Below are positions 1-6,664 of a stretch of DNA of 64,000 nucleotides, piece after piece. The notes below the pieces were generated by a model that was given only the letters and a program-made list of their open reading frames with translations, had not been told where the DNA came from and did not search any database. This stretch comes from Hungatella sp. UBA3147 (GTDB lineage: Bacteria > Bacillota > Clostridia > Lachnospirales > Lachnospiraceae), in contig DEYX01000078.1 of NCBI GenBank assembly GCA_002365025.1, positions 12,221 through 76,220 of the forward strand. Reading direction: 5' to 3'. Made by a program: the position numbers and the translations under genes. The number at the start of each line of letters is the position of its first letter. Positions within the stretch are counted from its first letter, which is position 1.

Positions 1-547
1 GGCCGCCGTGGCTGAGGCCAAGAAGGGGTTCTACCTTATTGAATTTCGTCGGGAAGGTGAGAAATCCATAGTTGCTCTTTCTGAAATTTTCGATTGTCCA
101 GGCCAGATTTCCGGTTATGGTATTTTCAAGAACAAGATCACTGTTGCTGCCGATTTCATAGGTATAATTTTTTTCGGAGCGGGATCCGTGGTCCATGATT
201 TTTTTAAGCATCTGCTCCCGGTTTACAAACAAACGCAAATAAGCACATTTGTTGTAGTTGCATACCAGATAGCAGTAGTGGCACATGGCGGTGCAGCCGG
301 AAGAGGTATAAGGAACAAGAAAATCCGATACCTTGTGATTGGGAACGTAGTTGTGGGTTTTACGGACCCCTATGATGAGATGTTGCTTCATGGCCGGAAA
401 ATCACTGTTTGGACGGGTCCGCAGCTCGTCTATTTTATTGTGGCTTTTAATAGGAATCCATGGAATCGAGCTGTATTTTTCCTTTAGACACCGGCCAAGT
501 TCATAGTCTAGGGATTCTGGTTCGTAATAAATCTTATCTGGGAACAT
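1..547 (-). CDS. splB: Spore photoproduct lyase, N-terminal part (cut by window edge)
   Basis: The reverse strand reads open from an ATG at 547 (ribosome site GGAGG just upstream) to the window edge, giving about 182 residues of an incomplete protein. The protein begins MFPDKIYYEPESLDYELG and contains SSGCTAMCHYCYL near residue 90, the CX3CX2C radical-SAM cluster motif as found in spore photoproduct lyase. That enzyme uses a 4Fe-4S cluster and S-adenosylmethionine to reverse spore photoproduct (5-thyminyl-5,6-dihydrothymine) in UV-damaged spore DNA during germination. The local context (YVPNHKVSDFLVPYTSSGC and EIGSNSDLVLENT) also fits SplB. The C-terminal half lies outside the window. The gene supports a spore-forming host. 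Confidence 0.88.
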   Translation of the reverse strand, partial: MFPDKIYYEPESLDYELGRCLKEKYSSIPWIPIKSHNKIDELRTRPNSDFPAMKQHLIIGVRKTHNYVPNHKVSDFLVPYTSSGCTAMCHYCYLVCNYNKCAYLRLFVNREQMLKKIMDHGSRSEKNYTYEIGSNSDLVLENTITGNLAWTIENFRKSNYGFLTFPTKFNKVEPLLGLSHGG

Positions 548-629
548 GGGATACCTCCGATAAAGATTAGTATGTGTGAAAAGTAAAGAGGTAAACCCAT
601 AAAACCGTATAAATTTTTATGAAATTTTT

Positions 630-678
630 GTTGTAATTACAACGGACAGAAGCCAAAGAGCATAGTATGATAGCTTCA
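630..678 (+). promoter_or_regulatory. HcpR-like operator and promoter of the ferredoxin gene
   Basis: A perfect 14-bp palindrome GTTGTAATTACAAC lies at 630-643. A -10 like TATGAT follows at 666-671, so the palindrome centre (636.5) is 29.5 bp before the -10 and about 41.5 bp before the expected start near 678. That is the class II activator position of Crp/Fnr proteins. The identical palindrome is found at 2205-2218 with the same spacing, on the other side of the Crp/Fnr gene. Confidence 0.75.
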
Positions 679-706
679 GAAAGCAAATAAGAGGAGGCGA
701 TAAGGC

Positions 707-1408
707 ATGGTTCGTAGAATTATTCAGATTGATAAAGAAAAATGCAATGGCTGTGGCCTTTGTGCGGCAGCATGCCATGAGGGAGCCATTGGAATGGTAA
801 ATGGAAAAGCAGTGCTTATGCGGGATGACTACTGCGATGGATTAGGGGACTGTCTTCCGACATGTCCTACCGGAGCCATTACATTCGTAGAGCGGGAGGC
901 AGCCGCCTATGATGAAGCGGCAGTGGAATTAAATAAGAAAAAGGCTGAGGCAAAAGGACACGCTTCCTTTAGCGGCTGCCCTGGAAGCCGGGCGATGCAG
1001 ATTGAACGCACGGCCGAAACAAAGAAAACGGCTGAGGCTCCTATCCAGTCCCAGTTAAGACAGTGGCCGGTACAGATCAAGCTGGTTTCTGTGAAAGCAC
1101 CTTATTTTGATCAGGCGGATTTATTGATCGCTGCGGACTGCAGCGCCTATGCTTATGGAGATTTTCATCAGAAATTCTTAAAGGGAAAGGTCGTTCTAGT
1201 GGGATGTCCGAAGCTGGACCAGGTAGATTACAGTGAGAAGCTGACGGAGATTATAAAGAACAACGCCATTCAAAGCATTACGGTCGTCCGAATGGAAGTA
1301 CCATGCTGCGGCGGTCTGGAACATGCGGCCTTAAGAGCCCTTGAGGACAGCGGCAAAGAAATTCCATGTGACGTAGTTACCATCTCTGTTGATGGGAATA
1401 TATTATAA
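707..1408 (+). CDS. 4Fe-4S ferredoxin-type protein of the hcp locus
   Basis: This 233-residue protein starts with ATG after GAGGAGG. A complete CX2CX2CX3C cluster motif (C13, C16, C19, C23) is followed by a second motif CDGLGDCLPTCP (C43, C49, C53) that has Leu where the second Cys of a bacterial 2x4Fe-4S ferredoxin is expected. The remaining 170 residues are not ferredoxin-like and carry a CCGG motif near residue 204. Proteins of this build are often found beside hcp in clostridia, and a role as electron donor to hybrid cluster protein is an inference. It is a single-gene unit with its own operator upstream and a terminator downstream, and lies back to back (tail to tail) with the regulator gene. 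Confidence 0.85.
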   Translation: MVRRIIQIDKEKCNGCGLCAAACHEGAIGMVNGKAVLMRDDYCDGLGDCLPTCPTGAITFVEREAAAYDEAAVELNKKKAEAKGHASFSGCPGSRAMQIERTAETKKTAEAPIQSQLRQWPVQIKLVSVKAPYFDQADLLIAADCSAYAYGDFHQKFLKGKVVLVGCPKLDQVDYSEKLTEIIKNNAIQSITVVRMEVPCCGGLEHAALRALEDSGKEIPCDVVTISVDGNIL

Positions 1409-1412
1409 AAAT

Positions 1413-1455
1413 AAAAGCGGAATCCGGGGATAATTGCACCGGATACCGCTTTTTA
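1413..1455. terminator. Terminator between ferredoxin gene and regulator gene
   Basis: AAAAGCGG-A-ATCCGG pairs with CCGGAT-A-CCGCTTTT around an 11-base loop, followed by T residues. The A-rich left arm allows it to act in both directions, serving the convergent genes on either side. Confidence 0.8.
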
Positions 1456-1494
1456 AATAGTATTACGAGATAGGGTACGTCAGGCAGGAAGAAG

Positions 1495-2172
1495 TTATCC
1501 TTCATGGAGATCCTCTTTTAACGTGAACCGGTTCTTCTTATAGGTTAAAATTCCTTCGTCCTGCAATTTGCTCATTTCATTGGACAAGGCACTGCGGTCA
1601 ATGGACAGGTAATCCGCCAGCTGCTGCCTGTTAAATGGAATATCAAAAGTGGAGGAATTGTTTTTTAAGGATTCGGCGGAAAGGTAGGAGAGCAGTTTTT
1701 CCCTGATGGTCTTTTTGGACATATGCTGCATTTTTTTTGTGAGGATTAAATTCCGCCTGGCAATGGAAGATAAAAAGTTTTGCAACAGGCGTGTGTGGAA
1801 GGAGCATGCGGAGGTGCAGACGTTCATTATCCTGTTAAAATCCATAAACAGCACAACGCATTCGGAATCAGAGATAACACTCATCTCAATCGGTAAGGAG
1901 GGGATGCAGGCATAGGTTTCTGCAAAAAGAGCGCCGGACATCGCCTCGGAAATAATGGTCCGTTTGCCCCAGAAATCCTCCTGTATGATGAGAGCAGTCC
2001 CGGTGAGTACCATTCCGACGGAACGGATGTAATCTCCGCTTCTTATAATAAATTCATCTTTTTTATAATGCTTAATCCGGGCCGACAGGCATTTTAGCAT
2101 TGCGCTTATTTCCTCCGGCTGTACCCCGGAAAACAGGTTTGACTTTTTTAATATGGACAGGTATTCCTCCAT
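1495..2172 (-). CDS. Crp/Fnr-family regulator, HcpR-like
   Basis: A 225-residue protein with an N-terminal cyclic-nucleotide-binding-type beta barrel (about residues 15-125), a long dimer helix and a C-terminal winged helix (about 170-220) with FNRQQLADYLSIDRSALSNEM as the recognition helix-turn-helix. There is no N-terminal Cys cluster of the Fnr type, so it probably senses its signal in another way; the HcpR family is thought to use heme or NO. It sits between two identical palindromes (630-643 and 2205-2218), each in front of a nitrosative-stress gene, so it most likely activates both and may control itself, since the second site is about 40 bp before its own start. The HcpR name is an inference from context and architecture. 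Confidence 0.82.
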   Translation of the reverse strand: MEEYLSILKKSNLFSGVQPEEISAMLKCLSARIKHYKKDEFIIRSGDYIRSVGMVLTGTALIIQEDFWGKRTIISEAMSGALFAETYACIPSLPIEMSVISDSECVVLFMDFNRIMNVCTSACSFHTRLLQNFLSSIARRNLILTKKMQHMSKKTIREKLLSYLSAESLKNNSSTFDIPFNRQQLADYLSIDRSALSNEMSKLQDEGILTYKKNRFTLKEDLHEG

Positions 2173-2204
2173 TTGCCGTCTCCTTTTTAAATTATTTTTA
2201 TAAT

Positions 2205-2253
2205 GTTGTAATTACAACAGAAATGATGAGATTATTATATTATAATCTGCTTA
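2205..2253 (+). promoter_or_regulatory. HcpR-like operator and promoter of the cupin-hcp operon
   Basis: Palindrome GTTGTAATTACAAC at 2205-2218, centre 2211.5. A -10 TATAAT lies at 2241-2246 and the expected start is near 2253, placing the operator at -41.5. Spacing to the -10 (29.5 bp) is identical to that of the site at 630-643. The site also lies in the regulator's own upstream region. Confidence 0.78.
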
Positions 2254-2285
2254 TAAAAGCAATAGGAAAACAAGGAGGCAGCCAA

Positions 2286-2621
2286 ATGACAGAAAAATTC
2301 ATTAAAAATATTAAGCATGAAGAAATCGTAATGTTATCAGATCTGGTTCAGGCAAATGAAGGCCAGATCGTCAGCAAGACCCTTGCACAGAATGAAGCCC
2401 TTAGCATTACGTTATTTGCATTTGATAAAGGGGAAGAAATCAGTACCCACGAATCCAACGGGGATGCCATGGTGACCGTTTTGGAAGGAACCGGAAAATT
2501 TACGGTAGACGGTAAGGAATATCTGTTAAATGCAGGAGAAACCCTTATCATGCCTGCAAAAAAGCCTCATGCGGTTTATGCGGAAGAACGCTTTAAGATG
2601 GAATTGGTTGTAGTATTTTAA
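2286..2621 (+). CDS. Small cupin-domain protein
   Basis: The 111-residue product begins at ATG 2286 after AAGGAGGC; upstream in-frame codons are ignored because they run through the operator and promoter. It is a single cupin barrel: a first motif around HESNGDAMVTVLEGTGKF with a histidine, and a second around GETLIMPAKKPHAVYA with a His ligand. It is the first gene of the unit controlled by the palindrome at 2205 and is followed 44 bp later by hcp. Small cupins of this type often accompany hcp in clostridia; the substrate or metal is unknown. Function in nitrosative stress is inferred only from position. Confidence 0.8.
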   Translation: MTEKFIKNIKHEEIVMLSDLVQANEGQIVSKTLAQNEALSITLFAFDKGEEISTHESNGDAMVTVLEGTGKFTVDGKEYLLNAGETLIMPAKKPHAVYAEERFKMELVVVF

Positions 2622-2665
2622 CCAGTTGGAATAAAAAGGACAGAATAGAAAGGTTGGATATAGAT

Positions 2666-4258
2666 ATGGATCATAAGATGTTTTGCTTTCAGTGTGAGCA
2701 GACGGCAGGCTGCAGCGGATGTACGGGCAGCGCAGGAGTGTGCGGCAAATCTGCAAGCACCGCAAATTTACAGGATGAACTGACCGGAGCCCTGATCGGG
2801 CTGGCAAAGGCATGCGGCAATAATTCCCCTTTGGAGACTACCACAAAAATCCTCATAGAAGGGCTGTTTACCACCATCACAAATGTAAATTTCAATGATG
2901 ACGTTTTAGCAGAGATGATTAAAAGGGTACGGGAAGAAAAAGAAAAGATCGTGCCGGATTGCAGCAAATGTACCTCTGTTTGCGGAAATACTTCCGATTA
3001 TGATATGAAGAACATTTGGGATGCACAGGAAGATATCCGTTCCTTAAAATCTTTGATTTTATTCGGACTTCGGGGCGTTGCAGCTTATGCCTATCATGCT
3101 ATGGTTTTAGGATATGAAGATGAAGGAGTCAATCATTTCTTCTATAAGGCATTGTCAGTCATTAGCTATGATCTGACCATGGAGCAGCTGCTTCCGGTGG
3201 TTCTTGAAGTGGGAGAGATCAATTTAAAATGCATGGAGCTGCTTGATAAAGCGAATACCACCGCATTTGGAACTCCGGAGCCTACCAAAGTGCCTCTTAC
3301 CATTGAAAAAGGTCCGTTTATCGTAATCACAGGACATGATTTATATGATTTAAAACAGCTTCTTGAGCAGACAAAAGATAAGGGGATCAATATCTATACC
3401 CACGGAGAGATGCTTCCGGCCCATGGCTATCCGGAATTAAAGAAATATCCACATTTAAAGGGGAATTTCGGAACTGCATGGCAGAATCAGCAAAAAGAGT
3501 TTGATAACCTTCCTGCACCCATTCTCTTTACCACAAACTGCCTGATGCCTGTGAAAAAGAGCTATGCTGACCGTGTATTCACTACAGAAGTGGTTTCCTA
3601 TCCGGAAATGGTCCATATAGGAGATGACAAAGACTTTACTCCTGTCATTAAAAAGGCGTTGGAGCTTGGCGGATATGAAGAAGGCCATGAAATGACAGGA
3701 ATCAACGGCGGCAAAGAAGTCATGACAGGATTTTCCCATGGAACCGTATTGGGAGTTGCAGATCAGGTCATTGATGCAGTGAAGCAGGGAGCGATCAGCC
3801 ACTTCTTCTTAGTAGGCGGCTGTGACGGTGCTAATACAGGAAGAAATTATTATACCGATTTTGTAAAGCAGACGCCGGAGGATTCTATTATCTTAACCCT
3901 TGCCTGCGGAAAATACCGTTTTAATGATCTTGACCTAGGAACCATTGGAGGCCTTCCAAGAATCATGGATATGGGGCAGTGTAATGATGCATTTAGTGCC
4001 ATCAAGGTAGCGGTTGCTCTGGCGGAAGCGTTTGGATGCGGGGTCAACGAGCTTCCCTTGTCCATGATATTATCCTGGTATGAACAGAAGGCAGTGTGCA
4101 TTCTTCTTACCTTGCTGCATCTTGGAATCAAGAATATCTACCTGGGGCCATCTTTACCTGCATTCTTATCACCAAATGTATTAAACTTCCTTGTTGAAAA
4201 CTACGGAATATCACCTATCAGCACACCGGAAGAGGATTTAAAGAAAATTCTTGGATAA
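2666..4258 (+). CDS. hcp: Hybrid cluster protein (hydroxylamine reductase family)
   Basis: A 530-residue hybrid cluster protein, the usual size of class I members. ATG 2666 is chosen because GAAAGG lies 12 bases upstream; a TTG at 2654 overlaps that site. The N-terminus MFCFQCEQTAGCSGC followed by GVCGKSA provides the four Cys of the simple cluster. Downstream are the hybrid 4Fe-2S-2O cluster ligands: HGE and HGYPE (about 250-262), TNCLMP, GGCDGA (persulfide Cys), ACGKYRFN, and GLPRIMDMGQCND. The enzyme reduces NO to N2O or hydroxylamine to ammonia in the cytoplasm. It is co-transcribed with the cupin upstream and with the DUF1858, unknown and hemerythrin genes downstream. Confidence 0.96.
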   Translation: MDHKMFCFQCEQTAGCSGCTGSAGVCGKSASTANLQDELTGALIGLAKACGNNSPLETTTKILIEGLFTTITNVNFNDDVLAEMIKRVREEKEKIVPDCSKCTSVCGNTSDYDMKNIWDAQEDIRSLKSLILFGLRGVAAYAYHAMVLGYEDEGVNHFFYKALSVISYDLTMEQLLPVVLEVGEINLKCMELLDKANTTAFGTPEPTKVPLTIEKGPFIVITGHDLYDLKQLLEQTKDKGINIYTHGEMLPAHGYPELKKYPHLKGNFGTAWQNQQKEFDNLPAPILFTTNCLMPVKKSYADRVFTTEVVSYPEMVHIGDDKDFTPVIKKALELGGYEEGHEMTGINGGKEVMTGFSHGTVLGVADQVIDAVKQGAISHFFLVGGCDGANTGRNYYTDFVKQTPEDSIILTLACGKYRFNDLDLGTIGGLPRIMDMGQCNDAFSAIKVAVALAEAFGCGVNELPLSMILSWYEQKAVCILLTLLHLGIKNIYLGPSLPAFLSPNVLNFLVENYGISPISTPEEDLKKILG

Positions 4259-4291
4259 TATAAGTAATTAATAAATCAGGAGGATAATTAT

Positions 4292-4474
4292 ATGATAACG
4301 AAAGAAATGTATATTGGAGAAATATTAAGAAGCAATCCAAAGGCAGCGGAGATTTTAATGGGCTGCGGCATGCACTGTCTGGGATGTCCGTCATCCCAGA
4401 TGGAATCCTTAGAAGATGCTTGTATGGTACACGGGCTTGATGCAGACACAGTGCTGGACAAGCTGAACCAATAA
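4292..4474 (+). CDS. DUF1858-domain protein
   Basis: A 60-residue protein starting at ATG after AGGAGG, 33 bp behind hcp. It is a stand-alone DUF1858 domain: [20 protein letters not shown], then GCGMHCLGC, the conserved Cys-rich signature. Related N-terminal domains occur in di-iron repair proteins of the ScdA/YtfE type, where they precede a hemerythrin domain. Here the hemerythrin is a separate gene two positions downstream. A role in iron centre handling under NO stress is inferred. Confidence 0.85.
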   Translation: MITKEMYIGEILRSNPKAAEILMGCGMHCLGCPSSQMESLEDACMVHGLDADTVLDKLNQ

Positions 4475-4489
4475 GAAAAGAGGTGTAAC

Positions 4490-5110
4490 ATGAGTGCCTT
4501 TTTAGGACCGATTCATACTTGGTTATACAACAAAATAAAATTTCAGGATGCAATGACTGACGCAATTTTAGACTACGCAGAAGAAAATGGCTGCGGCAAA
4601 GAGCTTAGGGCCAGGACTGACAGCAGATACGGAGTGCTTGAAAAAGGAAATCTGGAGGATATGATCGATATAGGCAATATCCACGGCTGGCTGCAGGAAA
4701 AAGTGAGCCTGGTGGAAAACAGACTTGCTTATGTGGTCACCGAGCTCATGGAACCAGACCAGGAAAGATTATCCCATATCGTTCATGCTGTCTTAGAATT
4801 TGGAAAAAGAAATTCAGCGGATAAAAATATCACTGTCCGCAAAGGCTATGATTATCTGGAAAGCACCTTGCTCAACGGCATGCCCTGTGACAGAGTGAAC
4901 GAGTTAGTCCAGGAAACGGAAGATAACCTGGTATGGAGACAGACCCAGGATATCCATGGCGCTTATTGGACGATGATCCATGGAGATGTAACACATTACG
5001 ATACCTTAAGAGAATCTCTGATAAAAGGAATGTTTGAGGATTCTGAATTGGAATTTCATCAGATTGAGGATCAGGTATATGAATTGAGGAGACGCTTATG
5101 TACGGAATAG
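4490..5110 (+). CDS. Unknown protein of the hcp operon with internal repeat
   Basis: A 206-residue soluble protein I do not recognise by name. It begins 15 bp after the DUF1858 gene (GAGGTG before the ATG) and its end overlaps the hemerythrin gene by 13 bp, so translation is coupled. Two related segments are visible: FLGPIHTWLYNKIKFQDAM near residue 4 and IGNIHGWLQEKVSLVENRL near residue 61, both of the form IHxWLxxKv. The rest is helix-rich with several His and Cys (NGCGKE, GMPCDR). No signal peptide or membrane segment is seen. By position it should act with hcp and hemerythrin, perhaps in metal or heme handling, which is a guess. Confidence 0.8.
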   Translation: MSAFLGPIHTWLYNKIKFQDAMTDAILDYAEENGCGKELRARTDSRYGVLEKGNLEDMIDIGNIHGWLQEKVSLVENRLAYVVTELMEPDQERLSHIVHAVLEFGKRNSADKNITVRKGYDYLESTLLNGMPCDRVNELVQETEDNLVWRQTQDIHGAYWTMIHGDVTHYDTLRESLIKGMFEDSELEFHQIEDQVYELRRRLCTE

Positions 5111-5646
5111 ATATTTTAATGAAGGAGCATGAGAACATTCTGACTTTTACCGGCTTTTTAAGAAGCATCAGCGCTGATATTCTGGAGGGTAAGCCGGTGG
5201 ATGCCCCCCTTCTGCGGGAGTGCCTTGAATTTGCAAGAAATTACGCAGATAAGCATCATCACGGAAAGGAAGAAAAGATCCTGTTCCGGATCATGATGGA
5301 AAATATGGGACCTGTAGCGGAAAAGCTAATCAGGAATGGCATGCTTGTGGAACATGATCTGGGAAGACTTTACCTTTCTGAGCTGGAAAAAGCCATTGAT
5401 GAATATGAGAAAAATCCGGGAACAGAGTCAAAGTTAGATATTATCTCCAATGCAGTCGGCTATGGTGCCTTATTAAAGCGCCATATTGAAAAAGAAGATG
5501 AGGCCGCCTATGCATTTGCAGTACGTGCACTGGCAGAAGATAAGTTAAAAGCTGTGGATGACGAAACGGAATCATTCGAAAGACAGGCAAAGGATCAGGG
5601 CGTACAGGATAAGTACGAATCCTGGATCCGCGAAAAAACAAGGTAA
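5098..5646 (+). CDS. Hemerythrin-domain protein
   Basis: A 182-residue four-helix protein with the expected carboxylate-bridged di-iron ligands: KEHEN near residue 10, HHHGKEEKILF near residue 58, a HDLGR segment near residue 90 and RHIEKEDEAAY near residue 130. The start ATG at 5098 overlaps the preceding gene. Such proteins bind O2 or NO or donate iron for repair of damaged iron-sulfur centres. As the last gene of the hcp unit, with a separate DUF1858 protein encoded upstream, it could form a two-piece counterpart of the fused YtfE/ScdA repair proteins; this is inference. Confidence 0.9.
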   Translation: MYGIDILMKEHENILTFTGFLRSISADILEGKPVDAPLLRECLEFARNYADKHHHGKEEKILFRIMMENMGPVAEKLIRNGMLVEHDLGRLYLSELEKAIDEYEKNPGTESKLDIISNAVGYGALLKRHIEKEDEAAYAFAVRALAEDKLKAVDDETESFERQAKDQGVQDKYESWIREKTR

Positions 5647-5653
5647 CAAGTAC

Positions 5654-5684
5654 GGGACGGCCTGAAGGGGAAACAGGCCGTCCC
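5654..5684 (+). terminator. Hairpin after the hcp operon
   Basis: GGGACGGCCTG pairs perfectly with CAGGCCGTCCC around a nine-base loop eight bases after the hemerythrin stop. No T-run follows, so it may stabilise the message or work together with the terminator at 5817-5857. Confidence 0.55.
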
Positions 5685-5816
5685 GCCTGTTACTGGGAAG
5701 ATACAAAAGAAAAGCTCTTTCGGCGAAGCTGATAAAATCATGAGAATCATTGATGTCAGGATGCAAAAAGAAGAAAAAAGTTTATACCGCCTGGTAAGAT
5801 AAGAAGAAAAGATCCG

Positions 5817-5857
5817 GAGGCTGTACACGAATACTAAGTGTAACAGTCTCTTTTTTT
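5817..5857 (+). terminator. Intrinsic terminator before the XRE-ATPase unit
   Basis: GAGGCTGT-A-CAC pairs with GTG-T-A-ACAGTCTC (one G-T pair), followed by seven T. Between 5685 and 5816 no gene is seen. Confidence 0.75.
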
Positions 5858-5955
5858 GTTATAAAACCGTAAATTTGGGAAGGCTATTTCTAGATTCCCT
5901 CGTATAAAGAAAAGGTAAAGATTTGATAATATTCAGTATCATTTAATAAAAACGA

Positions 5956-5984
5956 TTTACATTGTTATCATTTTTTTTTATACT
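5956..5984 (+). promoter_or_regulatory. Promoter of the XRE-ATPase operon
   Basis: TTTACA at 5956-5961 and TATACT at 5979-5984 with a 17-bp T-rich spacer, 23 bp before the start codon of the XRE regulator. Confidence 0.65.
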
Positions 5985-6006
5985 TTTTAAGAAAGGTGTG
6001 GTAACA

Positions 6007-6645
6007 ATGATAGGAAAACGTATCAGAACTCTTCGGGAAGAAAGGAACTTGAGCCAGGAAAAGCTGGCTGCAGAGCTCGGAGTTAGCCGGATGACGGTCA
6101 ACAATTACGAGAATGAGAAGCGGGCACCGGATATTGATTTTGCCGGTCATATAGCGAATTATTTCGGAGTGACGGTTGGATATTTAATGGGAGCGACCGA
6201 GTATCGCTACAAGCAGGATGAAATCATTTCTCTTAAAAGAGCGGAAAAGCTGTTCCGTATTATGGAAAAGCTTCCCCAGCCGGAGGTACAGGAGATGATC
6301 TCTTCTCTTATTGAGACCTTGGAAAAGTCCGTGGAGCTGGATATGACCGATGAAATTGTACATGTAGTAAATCTACTCTGTGTACAGGTTCGCAGGCTTT
6401 TATACAGCTATGAAAATTTAAAGAGCGATATCTCGGTCCCGGTTAAGAAACTTAAGGAGCTATCGGTTTCGGAAGAGAACATCAGACAGGTAGTTCATGA
6501 TAAGCCAAGAACCGTTTATGATGCTGCATTCCAGTCAATCAAGCAGATCACGCAGGAAGTGGACTGCTGCGCGGAGACCATGGAACGGAGACTGAAAAGG
6601 TTAATGGAAGAGAAACTTAAGGAACCAATGAATGAAGAATTTTAA
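6007..6645 (+). CDS. XRE-family transcriptional regulator
   Basis: A 212-residue protein starting at ATG 6007 after GAAAGGTG; an upstream in-frame start would lie inside the promoter. Residues 1-60 are a helix-turn-helix of the Cro/C1 type (IGKRIRTLREERNLSQEKLA, then LGVSRMTVNNYENEKR). The remaining 150 residues are helical and unassigned, possibly an oligomer or sensor part. It is 19 bp ahead of the P-type ATPase gene in the same direction, so it likely regulates that pump and itself. Confidence 0.85.
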   Translation: MIGKRIRTLREERNLSQEKLAAELGVSRMTVNNYENEKRAPDIDFAGHIANYFGVTVGYLMGATEYRYKQDEIISLKRAEKLFRIMEKLPQPEVQEMISSLIETLEKSVELDMTDEIVHVVNLLCVQVRRLLYSYENLKSDISVPVKKLKELSVSEENIRQVVHDKPRTVYDAAFQSIKQITQEVDCCAETMERRLKRLMEEKLKEPMNEEF

Positions 6646-6664
6646 CTGAAAGGAGGATGATTAA

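Noticed and set aside
8..487. Plus-strand open frame of 159 codons
   Set aside because: It is the shadow of the splB frame on the minus strand, which has the CX3CX2C motif and a ribosome site.
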